From the NCBI GenBank assembly GCA_965151315.1, contig CBCTZG010000020.1, positions 1 to 39,433 of the forward strand: a stretch of 39,433 nucleotides of DNA, in the 5' to 3' direction. Positions 16,834 to 24,367 of the stretch are shown in pieces. The notes under the pieces are model-generated. The model made no database searches and was not told the DNA's origin. It saw nothing but the letters and a program-made list of their open reading frames with translations. Each line of letters begins with the position of its first letter. The first letter of the stretch is position 1. The DNA comes from Avimonoglobus sp965151315. GTDB lineage: Bacteria; Bacillota; Clostridia; UBA1381. Made by a program: the position numbers and the translations under genes.

Positions 16834-16862
16834 ATTATACATGATATTTCTGGGTTTGGCAA
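16834..16862 (-). promoter_or_regulatory. Promoter of the candidate small RNA
   Basis: On the minus strand, TTGCCA (16862-16857), a 17-base spacer and a perfect TATAAT (16839-16834). No minus-strand protein gene follows, which is why an RNA is proposed. Confidence 0.7.
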
Positions 16863-16898
16863 GAGCTGTGCAAATAATTTTTGAAAGGATGTTGAACA

Positions 16899-17168
16899 AT
16901 GGACAAAACTTTTGCGGAAATGCTTTGCACACTGTTTGAGAAAGCGCGGGATGACTATGCGCAGGAGGCGGCCTGCCGATCCTATCAAGCCCGGCTGGAC
17001 GTGATGCAGGAAGAGTTCGAGGGGATGCTGCTGCCCATGGATTACAGTTACTTTGCAGAGGACTATATCCCCCTGTGCCGGGAAGCGAAGCAGGAAGGGA
17101 TGCGCTGGGCGTACTGCCGGGGTTTTGCGGACGGAATTCGGCTGCTGAAAAGGCTATGTGTATTTTAA
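16899..17168 (+). CDS. Small uncharacterised protein
   Basis: An 89-residue soluble, acidic protein with aromatic residues and several cysteines, mostly helical by composition ('FAEMLCTLFEKARDDYAQEAA', 'EDYIPLCREAKQEGMRWAYC'). I do not recognise a family. GAAAGGA is about 9 bases before the ATG, and a strong terminator follows the stop, which supports a real gene. No clear promoter is visible: the upstream 70 bases are shared with the divergent small-RNA promoter. Confidence 0.6.
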   Translation: MDKTFAEMLCTLFEKARDDYAQEAACRSYQARLDVMQEEFEGMLLPMDYSYFAEDYIPLCREAKQEGMRWAYCRGFADGIRLLKRLCVF

Positions 17169-17174
17169 ACCATT

Positions 17175-17206
17175 AAAAAATAAGCTCCCGCGGGAGCTTA
17201 TTTTTT
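17175..17206. terminator. Bidirectional terminator between the small gene and metK
   Basis: A perfect 32-base palindrome: a run of A, then TAAGCTCCCG and its complement CGGGAGCTTA, then a run of T. Both strands have a T-run, so it can end both converging genes. Confidence 0.92.
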
Positions 17207-18393
17207 TATAAAGCCGCTAAAGCGTCTTTTAAAGCTTGTGTCCTATCGGTCTTTTCCCATGGCACGTCCAGATCCTCCCGGCCAAAGTGCCCGTAAGCCG
17301 CCAGCTGGCGGTAAATGGGGCGGCGGAGATCCAGGGTATTGATGATCGCGTAAGGCCGCAGATCAAAAACGGTTTCAATCGCCTTGGAGATTTGTTCATC
17401 CGGTGCAGCGCCTGTCCCAAATGTGTCCACAAAAACAGATACCGGCCGGGCGACACCGATAGCGTAGGCCAGCTGCACCTCACATTGCCTGGCCAGCCCT
17501 GCGGCAACCACGTTTTTGGCCACCCAGCGGGCGGCATACGCGGCGGAACGGTCCACCTTTGTAGGGTCCTTGCCGGAAAAGGCGCCGCCGCCGTGGCGGG
17601 CGTAGCCGCCGTATGTATCCACAATGATTTTCCGGCCGGTCAGGCCGCTGTCTCCTTGTGGGCCGCCGACTACAAACCGGCCGGTGGGATTGATCAAATA
17701 TTTTGTATCCCCGTTCAAAAGTGCTGCCGGCACCACAGGCTGGATGACGTGCTGGATCAGGTCTTTTTTGATCTGCTCCAGAGAAACATCAGGAGCGTGC
17801 TGGGTGGAGATTACAATAGTGTCCGCCGCCACCGGTACGCCGTCCTCATAGGCCACAGTCACCTGGGTTTTGCCGTCGGGCCGCAGATAGGGGAGGGTGC
17901 CGTCCTTCCGGATCTGGGTCAGGCGTTTGGCCAGCTTGTGGGCCAGGGAAATCGGCATGGGCATCAGCTCCGGCGTTTCATCGCAGGCGTATCCAAACAT
18001 CATGCCTTGGTCTCCGGCGCCGTTGGTATTGCCGGCGTCGGCTTCACCCTCTTTATTTTCCAGCCCCTGATCCACGCCCATTGCGATGTCCGGGGATTGC
18101 TCGTCAATGGAAGTGACAACAGCACAGGTGTTGCCGTCAAAGCCGTATTTTGCCCGGTCGTATCCAATATCCAGCACAACCTCCCGGGCCACTTTCGGGA
18201 AATCCACATAACAGGTAGTGGTAATTTCGCCCATGATGCTGATGATCCCAGTGGTACAGGTAGTCTCGCAGGCCACCCGGGCATTGGGATCCCGGCGGAG
18301 CAGCTCGTCCAAAATCGCGTCGGAAATCTGATCGCAGATTTTGTCCGGATGCCCTTCCGTAACCGATTCAGAAGTAAATAATTTTCTGGCCAT
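17206..18393 (-). CDS. metK: S-adenosylmethionine synthetase
   Basis: A 395-residue MetK making S-adenosylmethionine from methionine and ATP. It begins 'LFTSESVTEGHPDKICDQISDA', the ATP-binding signature, and has 'GAGDQGMMFGYACDET' and the 'GGGAFSGKDPTKVDRSAAY' P-loop-like segment. Length is normal. CAAAGGAG is the ribosome site. Its promoter overlaps the end of lexA. The leader is only about 30 bases, too short for a SAM riboswitch, which is worth noting as metK in Firmicutes is often SAM-box regulated. Confidence 0.96.
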   Translation of the reverse strand: MARKLFTSESVTEGHPDKICDQISDAILDELLRRDPNARVACETTCTTGIISIMGEITTTCYVDFPKVAREVVLDIGYDRAKYGFDGNTCAVVTSIDEQSPDIAMGVDQGLENKEGEADAGNTNGAGDQGMMFGYACDETPELMPMPISLAHKLAKRLTQIRKDGTLPYLRPDGKTQVTVAYEDGVPVAADTIVISTQHAPDVSLEQIKKDLIQHVIQPVVPAALLNGDTKYLINPTGRFVVGGPQGDSGLTGRKIIVDTYGGYARHGGGAFSGKDPTKVDRSAAYAARWVAKNVVAAGLARQCEVQLAYAIGVARPVSVFVDTFGTGAAPDEQISKAIETVFDLRPYAIINTLDLRRPIYRQLAAYGHFGREDLDVPWEKTDRTQALKDALAAL

Positions 18394-18424
18394 ATATAAC
18401 TATCTCCTTTGATTCTTTCATCTG

Positions 18425-18453
18425 ATTATAGCAGAAAATTACGGTAATGTCTA
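18425..18453 (-). promoter_or_regulatory. Sigma-A promoter of metK
   Basis: On the minus strand, TAGACA (18453-18448), a 17-base spacer and TATAAT (18430-18425) preceded by TGC. The -35 begins with the stop codon of lexA. Confidence 0.8.
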
Positions 18454-19071
18454 CATTTTGCGGAAAACTCCCACAACTTTTCCCAGAATTTCTACATTAT
18501 CCGCAATAATTGGTTCCATGGTATCGTTTTCCGGCTGCAGGCGGAAATGACCGTTTTCCTTGTAGAAGGTTTTGACTGTGGCGTTTTCGCCGTCCAACAG
18601 CGCGGCTACGATCTCACCGTTATTGGCCGTGGGCTGCCGCTGCACAATAATATAATCGCCGTCTAAGATCGCCGCGTTGATCATGGATTCTCCCTGTACC
18701 CTGAGCATAAACAGGTCCTTATTCCGGGCAAACTCCATGGGCAGGGGAAAGGTATCCGTATTGTCCTGAATAGCGGTGATCGGTTCGCCGGCAGTAATTT
18801 TCCCATAAATGGGCACGTCTAAATATTTATCCTGCGGGGAGACGGCCTGGGCGTCCTTGTAATTAACCACGCGCAGAGAACGGTTTTTGGCCGATTCCTT
18901 GACCAGCTTCCCGTGCTTTTCCAGCTTTTTCAGCCGGGCATGGACCGTGGCGGTAGACGTCAGCCCCACGGCGGCGCATATCTCCCGGACGGTAGGGGGG
19001 TATCCCCTGGTTTCCAGCTGCCCCTGGATAAAATCGAGTATTTCGTAATCCTTGTTTGACAATTCAGCCAT
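18451..19071 (-). CDS. lexA: SOS repressor LexA
   Basis: A 206-residue LexA. The winged-helix DNA-binding domain is at about 1-65 ('ILDFIQGQLETRGYPPTVREI', 'TSTATVHARLKKLEKHG'). The autocleavage site A94-G95 lies in 'KITAGEPI', and the catalytic S129 ('VQGESMINAAI') and K167 form the dyad. ATG 19071 is chosen because AAGGGG precedes it and it gives the normal family length; an open frame runs further upstream through the promoter. An operator-like site overlaps its promoter, as expected for autorepression. Confidence 0.95.
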   Translation of the reverse strand: MAELSNKDYEILDFIQGQLETRGYPPTVREICAAVGLTSTATVHARLKKLEKHGKLVKESAKNRSLRVVNYKDAQAVSPQDKYLDVPIYGKITAGEPITAIQDNTDTFPLPMEFARNKDLFMLRVQGESMINAAILDGDYIIVQRQPTANNGEIVAALLDGENATVKTFYKENGHFRLQPENDTMEPIIADNVEILGKVVGVFRKM

Positions 19072-19101
19072 GCTGCTGCCCCTTTCTGTGAGTATATATA
19101 T

Positions 19102-19130
19102 AGTATAGCACAGAAAAGGCAAAAAATCAA
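19102..19130 (-). promoter_or_regulatory. Sigma-A promoter of lexA
   Basis: On the minus strand, TTGATT (19130-19125), a 17-base spacer and TATACT (19107-19102) preceded by TGC. Confidence 0.75.
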
Positions 19131-19141
19131 ACATAATTTCG
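19128..19141 (-). promoter_or_regulatory. Candidate LexA operator
   Basis: CGAAATTATGTTTG on the minus strand matches the Gram-positive SOS box CGAAC-N4-GTTCG at eight of ten fixed positions. It overlaps the lexA -35 box, a classical autoregulatory position. Confidence 0.5.
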
Positions 19142-19149
19142 CTTCTTTT

Positions 19150-19180
19150 CAAAAAATTTCTATGTAGGGGCCGACGCCCC
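19150..19180 (-). terminator. Weak terminator after ypeB
   Basis: GGGGC and GCCCC (minus strand, 19180-19167) form a short GC stem, with a T-run about 10 bases further. The distance to the T-run makes it a weak candidate. Confidence 0.4.
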
Positions 19181-19184
19181 GTGG

Positions 19185-20543
19185 TTATACAGTGAGGATT
19201 CCGTCCTCCGACTCAATCAGCATCAGGATCTTTTCTTCCTGGCCGTTTTCGGCGTTGATATAGATCAGGAAATTGCTGCCGTTAAAGTTCCCCCGGAACT
19301 CATAGCAGAGGACTTCCCGCATACTGTCCTTAGGGATCAGGACTAAGTCCGTACCATCTACGGCCAAATGACTGTTGATTTTTTCCTGGGCCTGGGCCTG
19401 GGTGAGTACAGGCGCCGGCAGATCACGGTGTCTGTGGTTCATAATATAGCCGTGAGCCTCCAGACCTAAAATTTCACCGGTATCCAAAGCGACCTTTACT
19501 TTCAGCAGGTCAGAATAGCAGACAACATTGCTTTGGGTATAGGCAAAGTTGATGGTCGCGATCCCGTTGGTTTTTTCATAGTAGCTCTCCTTGAGAGATG
19601 TGTAGCCCCGGTCACTTAAAAATTGCTTAGCCCGCTGCACGGCCTCCGGGAAGCCCAGGGCTTCCTCGCCGGCGGCCCGGCTGTCCAGAAAGTAGAGAAT
19701 ATGGCCGCCTTTTTTCGTCAGGCTGATCACAATTTCCCGGGTATCGTCCGCAGCCCGGAAGGTATAAAAGTCCATTGGGCTATTTTGGCTTTCTTCACTG
19801 TAGATCAGGCCATTGCCCCGGTCGCCCAAGAATTCCTTGGCGATATTTTTCGCTTCGTCCACGGAAATTTCCTTTTCTCCTTCCAGCATCATGGGTTTAG
19901 CTGTTTCCATGTGCTCGGAAAATGGGCCGTCGTAGATCAGGGACGGATATTCCTGGAATTCCTTTTCCACCTTTTCAAAGCCGGAAAGGACAGATTCCCC
20001 GGCAGCCTGGGCTGTGCTGAAATGCTCGTCTCCTTCCCGGGCTACGGTATTGAAATTGATATTGCCCTCGTAGATGTCCTGCTGCATATCGACAAGCCCC
20101 TTGTTCAGGCCTTTCGCGTATTCGCCCAGAGACATCAGGTTTTCATATTCCTCATCGGTGATTTTATTATTATTGATCACGCTCTGACTGAGCACATAGG
20201 TATAGTCGCCTACCTGAGACAGAAATTTTTCCGTATTTTCCAGTTGGACTTCGGAAATGGGGAGCTGGCCCAGGCATGCTTTGGCTGCGGAGGATTGCCG
20301 GAACAGCTCGCCGGATATGGTAGACATCTGCGCCGGGCTGGACACCAGCATACTTTTTTGCAGCAGTGTGTCGATGTCGTCCACATAGTCCACCAGCTCG
20401 TGGAAGGCCCGGTTGTAATTGTTTTCTAAGCCGGTTTTTAAGGATTTGATTTGATTGTGCTGATACACTGTCCATATGATAAAAAATAAAAGGACAACAG
20501 ATAAAACTGTGTATGCGATTTGATGCTTTTTCAGTGTTTCCAT
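19185..20543 (-). CDS. ypeB: Germination protein YpeB
   Basis: A 452-residue YpeB, the partner that stabilises or controls the cortex-lytic enzyme SleB in the spore. One N-terminal membrane segment ('IAYTVLSVVLLFFIIWTVY') is followed by a helical N-domain (about 40-230) and three PepSY-like repeats (from 'VDEAKNIAKEFLGD', 'FPEAVQRAKQFLSD', 'LTQAQAQEKINSHL'). ATG 20543 follows GGAAAGG. The frame stays open upstream to 20642, but that part crosses a hairpin and has no ribosome site. It follows sleB, as usual, but with a terminator-like hairpin between. Confidence 0.92.
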   Translation of the reverse strand: METLKKHQIAYTVLSVVLLFFIIWTVYQHNQIKSLKTGLENNYNRAFHELVDYVDDIDTLLQKSMLVSSPAQMSTISGELFRQSSAAKACLGQLPISEVQLENTEKFLSQVGDYTYVLSQSVINNNKITDEEYENLMSLGEYAKGLNKGLVDMQQDIYEGNINFNTVAREGDEHFSTAQAAGESVLSGFEKVEKEFQEYPSLIYDGPFSEHMETAKPMMLEGEKEISVDEAKNIAKEFLGDRGNGLIYSEESQNSPMDFYTFRAADDTREIVISLTKKGGHILYFLDSRAAGEEALGFPEAVQRAKQFLSDRGYTSLKESYYEKTNGIATINFAYTQSNVVCYSDLLKVKVALDTGEILGLEAHGYIMNHRHRDLPAPVLTQAQAQEKINSHLAVDGTDLVLIPKDSMREVLCYEFRGNFNGSNFLIYINAENGQEEKILMLIESEDGILTV

Positions 20544-20570
20544 AAAATCTGACCTTTCCGCCCGCTGATT

Positions 20571-20625
20571 AAAAAAGCGCCGGCTGCGGGCATGACCGCA
20601 GGGCAGACCCTGCGTAGGCGCTTTT
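20571..20625 (-). terminator. Hairpin terminator or attenuator between sleB and ypeB
   Basis: On the minus strand, AAAAGCGCC (20625-20617) pairs with GGCGCTTTT (20581-20573), enclosing a second stem GCAGGG/CCCTGC, and is followed by a T-run (TTTTTT). It stands in the 111-base gap between sleB and ypeB. Confidence 0.65.
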
Positions 20626-20654
20626 GCGTTTGCCCCGGGCAAAAAGGAATGCTC

Positions 20655-21128
20655 CTATTTACAGAACCGGTGCTTGCCGATCTTGACGACCATGGGCCGG
20701 GACCAAATCCAGGCATTGGTAGCAGTGTCCGGATTAAAATAGTAAATACAGCCGTTGGTGGGGTCCCATCCGTTCATAGCGTCCTGACAGGCCTTATATA
20801 TTGTAGAATTGGGATCGATCGGCACGTTGATCTGGCCGTCGGCTACGGCGGTAAACGCCCCAGGCTGATAAATTACCCCGGCAATTGAATTCGGGAAGGA
20901 AGCGTGTTTTACCCGGTTCAGGATCACAGCCGCTACAGCCACCTGCCCCTCATAAGGCTCACCCCGGGCCTCGCCGTTTACGGCCCGGGCTAAGAGCTGA
21001 ATGTCACCGGCGGAACGGCCGGTTTCCGCAAAGGCCTTTCTGCCCAGCCGGTAGGATGTGAAAATCCCGCCGCTGAGGATTGAAAGAGACAAGACCAAAA
21101 CGCCCAGCCGGTAGAATGCTTTTTTCAT
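20655..21128 (-). CDS. sleB: Spore cortex-lytic enzyme SleB-like hydrolase
   Basis: A 157-residue SleB/CwlJ-type (hydrolase_2) lytic transglycosylase that opens the spore cortex in germination. An N-terminal signal or anchor (about 8-25) precedes the catalytic domain. The conserved glutamate is E53 in 'ARAVNGEARGEPYEGQ', followed by 'AVAAVILNRVKHASFPN' and 'GCIYYFNPDTATN'. It lacks the N-terminal peptidoglycan-binding domain of Bacillus SleB, so it is the short form. AAGAGGTGA precedes the ATG. It is divergent from spoIIR and precedes ypeB. Confidence 0.9.
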   Translation of the reverse strand: MKKAFYRLGVLVLSLSILSGGIFTSYRLGRKAFAETGRSAGDIQLLARAVNGEARGEPYEGQVAVAAVILNRVKHASFPNSIAGVIYQPGAFTAVADGQINVPIDPNSTIYKACQDAMNGWDPTNGCIYYFNPDTATNAWIWSRPMVVKIGKHRFCK

Positions 21129-21242
21129 GATTGCTCACCTCTTTATGTGTTGTTCTGGCGTTATTTTGTCCTGGCCGGTGTAAATTTATGTATGGGCCGG
21201 TAAATATTTGTCAATACTTTTGCTGAAAGGACGGAGAGAAGC

Positions 21243-21854
21243 ATGCATAAAATTTTTTACATAACAGCGGTATTGTTTTTAGCGGCAGTTATGGGCATGG
21301 TATATGCGGAATCAATCGAATCTGACTTACAGGATGGGCTGTTACGGCTGCATGTAATCGCGAACAGTGATTCGGACCGGGATCAACAGATCAAGCTGGC
21401 GGTGCGGGATGAAATCCTGTCCGGCGTCCGCGCGGAGCTCAGGCAAAGCCGCAGTCGGAGCGATGTGTTAGACAGTGTCGGCGATCTGGAGGATATTGCA
21501 AAACAGAAACTGGACAGCATGGGGGTTGGCTACAGCGCCCGGGTCAGCATAGAAAATTTTTATTTTCCCCGGAAATCCTATGACGGGATCACACTGCCTG
21601 CCGGCCGCTATGAAAGTATCCGGGTGGTGCTGGGAGAAGGGAAGGGCGAGAACTGGTGGTGCGTGGCGTATCCACCCCTCTGTTTTACGGAAAATACCTT
21701 TGGGGAATTGAGCCCGGCAGGGGAAAAGATTTTACGGGAGCAGCTTTCTCCCCAAAGCTATGACTTGATCAGCGGCGAAAATTCGCAGATCCAATATAAG
21801 TTTAAAATTTTGGAATGGTTTCAGAAAATCCGGGAGAAGATAACGGACAAATAA
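21243..21854 (+). CDS. spoIIR: Stage II sporulation protein R
   Basis: A 203-residue SpoIIR, the secreted forespore signal that activates the SpoIIGA protease and thus sigma-E in the mother cell. A signal/anchor segment (about 4-22) leads to the family core 'LLRLHVIANSDSDRDQQIKLAVRDEIL' and 'NWWCVAYPPLCF'. GGACGGAGAG is the ribosome site. No clean sigma-F promoter was found in the 114-base gap shared with sleB. It is the last core gene before the mobile region. Confidence 0.93.
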   Translation: MHKIFYITAVLFLAAVMGMVYAESIESDLQDGLLRLHVIANSDSDRDQQIKLAVRDEILSGVRAELRQSRSRSDVLDSVGDLEDIAKQKLDSMGVGYSARVSIENFYFPRKSYDGITLPAGRYESIRVVLGEGKGENWWCVAYPPLCFTENTFGELSPAGEKILREQLSPQSYDLISGENSQIQYKFKILEWFQKIREKITDK

Positions 21855-21856
21855 AA

Positions 21857-21889
21857 AGGAAGGATTTCCGCTATGCGGAAACCCTTCCT
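21857..21889. terminator. Hairpin between spoIIR and the recombinase
   Basis: AGGAAGG-TTTCCGC and GCGGAAA-CCTTCCT form a long stem around a 3-base loop. The better T-run (TTTTTATT) is on the minus strand, so it terminates the recombinase and may also stop spoIIR. Confidence 0.75.
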
Positions 21890-21931
21890 AAATTTAAAAC
21901 TGAAAAATTAAGAAAATCCAGGTTTGATTAC

Positions 21932-23599
21932 TTATTTAATTTTGTTTTCGTAATCCTCAATCATTTTCTTACTCATGTGTCCCGTACGACTTCTGAGGTC
22001 AGAAAGGTATTTTTCACAGGTTTCCCCGGTGAAAATCTTGATTTCAAGCCGCATGGCGCCGGTTTCCGGGGTGACGAAAATTTTATCGATATATTTTTGC
22101 ACAAAGCTTCTTGTAATAATGCCCTGGGCGGCGTCTTTTTTTGCTTCGGTCAACACATGTCGGATTGTATCAATGTGCGCCTTGAAATCTGCCTTGGATT
22201 TTTTCTGTTCTACCAATTCTGCTAAAGTGGATTCCGCCTGATTGATGGCCTGGAGACAGGCTTTATTCATTTGCAGGTAGTCCCGGTCGTCGATATCCCC
22301 GTTGATATTGTATTCCAAAAGCTTGGCTTTCTTTTTTACTTCCAGTTCAATCTTCTTTTGCAAGGCTGTAACTTCCTTTGCCGTTTCATCGTTTTCGTCT
22401 AAGGATTGATACATAGCAATATATTGTTCAATCAGATCCTCGGCAGCGTTGGATGTTTCATTAAATACATCAAACAGGATTGGTTTGATTTCCGACTCGT
22501 AAATCGCAAAGGAAGGGCAGGAGTCCGCACCATTATTGATTTTACCACTACACACCCATTTGCTGTTGATGTTCCCGTTCTTGTCCTTGCTGTCCCGGCG
22601 GTAGTAGGTACGGCCGCAGTGGGTGCAGAAAAGCTTCCCGGTTAGGAGGTTGCCGTGGTTACACTGGTTTTGCCGCCTTTTTACATCGTTGCTGCGCTTG
22701 GCTAACACCCGGTTGGCCTCATCCCAAAGGTCTTCAGAGACAATGGCCGGGACGATTTCGCCGGTTTCATCCTTGAACATGACCCATTCCTCCGGCGGGA
22801 GGAATTTTTGCTTTTTGGTAAACATATCTACAACTTTTACTTTGTTGCCCACATAATACCCCTTGTATTTTGGGTTTGCGATCATGCCGGACATGGTGGA
22901 GTGGGCAATTTTATTGCCGTTGTGGTTCCGGTAGCCCTTGTCCCAGAACAGGTTTTCAATCTGCTTCATGCTGTATTCGTCGGTGGCGTATAAGGTAAAC
23001 AATTCCCGCACCATTTTCGCTTCTTCCTCATTGATGACCAGCCGTTTGTTGTGCTTGTCATAGCCGAAAATCCGGCTGTTGCCAAGCACAATGCTGTTTT
23101 TAATTGCCTGCTGGTGACCGAACTTAATCCGGGAGGAGAGCTTGCGCAGTTCGTCCTGAGCAATACCGGACATGATTGTCAACCGTAGCTCGCTGTCCTC
23201 GTCTAAGGTGTTGATATTGTCGTTCTGGAAAAATACGCCGACGCCGTCATTCAATAGCTTCCGGGTAAACATAATACTATCTAACGTATTTCTGGCAAAC
23301 CGGGAGATTTCTTTAGTGATAATTAAATCAAATTTTCCGGATTTTGCGTCATTAATCATATTGTGAAAATTTTCCCGCTTTGTTGTGGAAATGCCGGACA
23401 GACCCTCGTCAATATACCCTTCCACAAAAGTCCAGTTCTTATTGTTTTGAATCAGATCCCGGTAGTAGCTGATCTGGTTGTCCAGGGAATTCAGCTGCTC
23501 GTCTTTTTCAGAGGATACCCGTGCGTAGAAGGTAACCCGGATGGGAATATCGTAGATTGAGGTTGTCCGCATTTGCTGGCGGATGGCATGAATATCCAT
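21932..23599 (-). CDS. Large serine recombinase
   Basis: A 555-residue large serine recombinase of the type that integrates and excises phages and conjugative or mobilizable elements. The resolvase domain (about 20-160) shows 'YARVSSEKDEQLNSLDNQ' with the catalytic serine of the RVS motif, and 'ITKEISRFARNTLDS'. Next come the recombinase domain ('MVRELFTLYATDEYSMKQI') and a zinc ribbon near residue 325 (FCTHCGRTYYRRD ... WVCSG). A C-terminal coiled coil follows. AAAGGAG precedes the ATG. It lies directly beyond spoIIR, marking the left end of the accessory region. Att sites were not resolved. Confidence 0.9.
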   Translation of the reverse strand: MDIHAIRQQMRTTSIYDIPIRVTFYARVSSEKDEQLNSLDNQISYYRDLIQNNKNWTFVEGYIDEGLSGISTTKRENFHNMINDAKSGKFDLIITKEISRFARNTLDSIMFTRKLLNDGVGVFFQNDNINTLDEDSELRLTIMSGIAQDELRKLSSRIKFGHQQAIKNSIVLGNSRIFGYDKHNKRLVINEEEAKMVRELFTLYATDEYSMKQIENLFWDKGYRNHNGNKIAHSTMSGMIANPKYKGYYVGNKVKVVDMFTKKQKFLPPEEWVMFKDETGEIVPAIVSEDLWDEANRVLAKRSNDVKRRQNQCNHGNLLTGKLFCTHCGRTYYRRDSKDKNGNINSKWVCSGKINNGADSCPSFAIYESEIKPILFDVFNETSNAAEDLIEQYIAMYQSLDENDETAKEVTALQKKIELEVKKKAKLLEYNINGDIDDRDYLQMNKACLQAINQAESTLAELVEQKKSKADFKAHIDTIRHVLTEAKKDAAQGIITRSFVQKYIDKIFVTPETGAMRLEIKIFTGETCEKYLSDLRSRTGHMSKKMIEDYENKIK

Positions 23600-23637
23600 A
23601 ATATACTCCTTTAAATTTGTTGTATCATTATTTATAT

Positions 23638-23666
23638 ATTATAACACAGTCCAAAAAGAAAGTAAA
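23638..23666 (-). promoter_or_regulatory. Promoter of the serine recombinase
   Basis: On the minus strand, TTTACT (23666-23661), a 17-base spacer and TATAAT (23643-23638) preceded by TGT. Confidence 0.7.
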
Positions 23667-23691
23667 CAAAAAGAGCAGATTTTTAATCTGC
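23667..23691 (-). terminator. Terminator after the fic remnant
   Basis: On the minus strand, GCAGATT and AATCTGC form a 7-bp stem followed by TCTTTTT. It overlaps the stop codon of the remnant. Confidence 0.75.
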
Positions 23692-23880
23692 CCTTTGGAT
23701 GCTTTCCTTAAAAATGTCCTGTAATAAAAATATATCGCCAGAAACGGATTTTATAGTGGCGATCATCAAGAGATCCGGGTCAATGTCAGCAAAGCTGGTG
23801 TCATAGCCGGCGTTGCGGAGTAACAGGGTGAGAAAAAGCCGCTGTACCCGGCCGTTGCCTTCCTGATAAGCGTGGTATAT
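23683..23880 (-). pseudogene. C-terminal remnant of a Fic-family gene
   Basis: About 65 codons read 'HAYQEGNGRVQRLFLTLLRNAGYDTSF...', which contains the Fic AMP-transferase signature (HPFxxGNGR in the family, here HAYQEGNGR). A TGA stop sits three codons before the motif, and nothing upstream encodes the rest of the Fic fold, so most of the gene is deleted. Fic genes often accompany recombinases of this type in Clostridia elements. The remnant keeps its terminator. Confidence 0.75.
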
Positions 23881-23913
23881 TCAGCTGTATAAACTATGAT
23901 CGGATGCGGATAC

Positions 23914-24085
23914 TTATTTCCAGGATTCCGGTTTGCCATAGGTGGAATAGATTAAATTTTGCATTTTTGTTTTTCCGGCTTCTGTAATAATTCCCCGATC
24001 ATAGAGGTAGTTGTTAAAATATTGTAGCCAAATTTCTTCGGCTATTTTTTTTGCTTGATTGTTATATTGATTTTGAATAACACAT
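23914..24085 (-). pseudogene. Small helical protein gene with disrupted start
   Basis: A frame of about 54 codons ends 'WLQYFNNYLYDRGIITEAGKTKMQNLIYSTYGKPESWK'. It resembles small SHOCT-like accessory proteins encoded beside such recombinases. A good ribosome site (CAGGAGG) precedes an ATG at 24085, but that ATG is in another frame that stops after eight codons; a +1 shift would restore it. No start codon exists in the coding frame. It is either a frameshifted remnant or uses an unseen start. Confidence 0.45.
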
Positions 24086-24190
24086 ACCTCCTGTCTTTGT
24101 TAGTATTCGCGGAGGCACTGTGATTTATTCCTTTTTTGCCTGTTTTCGTTTCTAATGCTGTCCCTCCATATGTTTTTATTATATGGGGGT

Positions 24191-24219
24191 GATTTACTGC
24201 ATGCAATACCGGGAGTAAA
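24191..24219 (+). promoter_or_regulatory. Five-codon open frame inside an inverted repeat
   Basis: A strong ribosome site (GGGGGTGA) precedes ATG 24201, which opens five codons ending in TAA at 24216-24218. The frame is enclosed by TTTACT (24193-24198) and AGTAAA (24214-24219), a shorter relative of the pairing elements downstream. It may be a leader peptide or a chance open frame. Confidence 0.35.
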
Positions 24220-24337
24220 AATAATCATATGAATTTTATAATACTGTAATTATTTAAGTATCGGATTATTTACAAAATTATCGGAAGATATCCGATGTGA
24301 GATTTATGTGATGCCGCCGGAGGAAGGGGGGATTTTC

Positions 24338-24367
24338 ATGGAAATGCTGTCTGCCGAGACGATTTAA
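24338..24367 (+). CDS. Candidate nine-residue leader peptide
   Basis: ATG 24338 opens MEMLSAETI and stops at TAA 24365-24367. The purine-rich GGAGGAAGGGGGG upstream is among the strongest ribosome sites in the window. The stop codon lies inside the first arm of the downstream pairing array, so a translating ribosome would cover that arm. This is the layout of leader-peptide attenuators, but expression is unproven. Confidence 0.5.
   Translation: MEMLSAETI

Noticed and set aside
16428..16988. Minus-strand frame running through the small-RNA region
   Set aside because: It crosses two terminators and overlaps the end of pcrA; its only ATG near the promoter has no ribosome site.
17236..18381. 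Long plus-strand open frame opposite metK
   Set aside because: It is the antisense of a clearly conserved metK, with no ribosome site and no recognisable domain.
18394..18450. SAM riboswitch before metK
   Set aside because: The space is too short and the promoter lies inside it.
19623..20429. Long plus-strand open frame opposite ypeB
   Set aside because: Antisense of ypeB codons, no family features and no start signals.
21129..21242. Sigma-F or sigma-G promoters between sleB and spoIIR
   Set aside because: Expected biologically, but every candidate box had several mismatches or wrong spacing, so none is listed.
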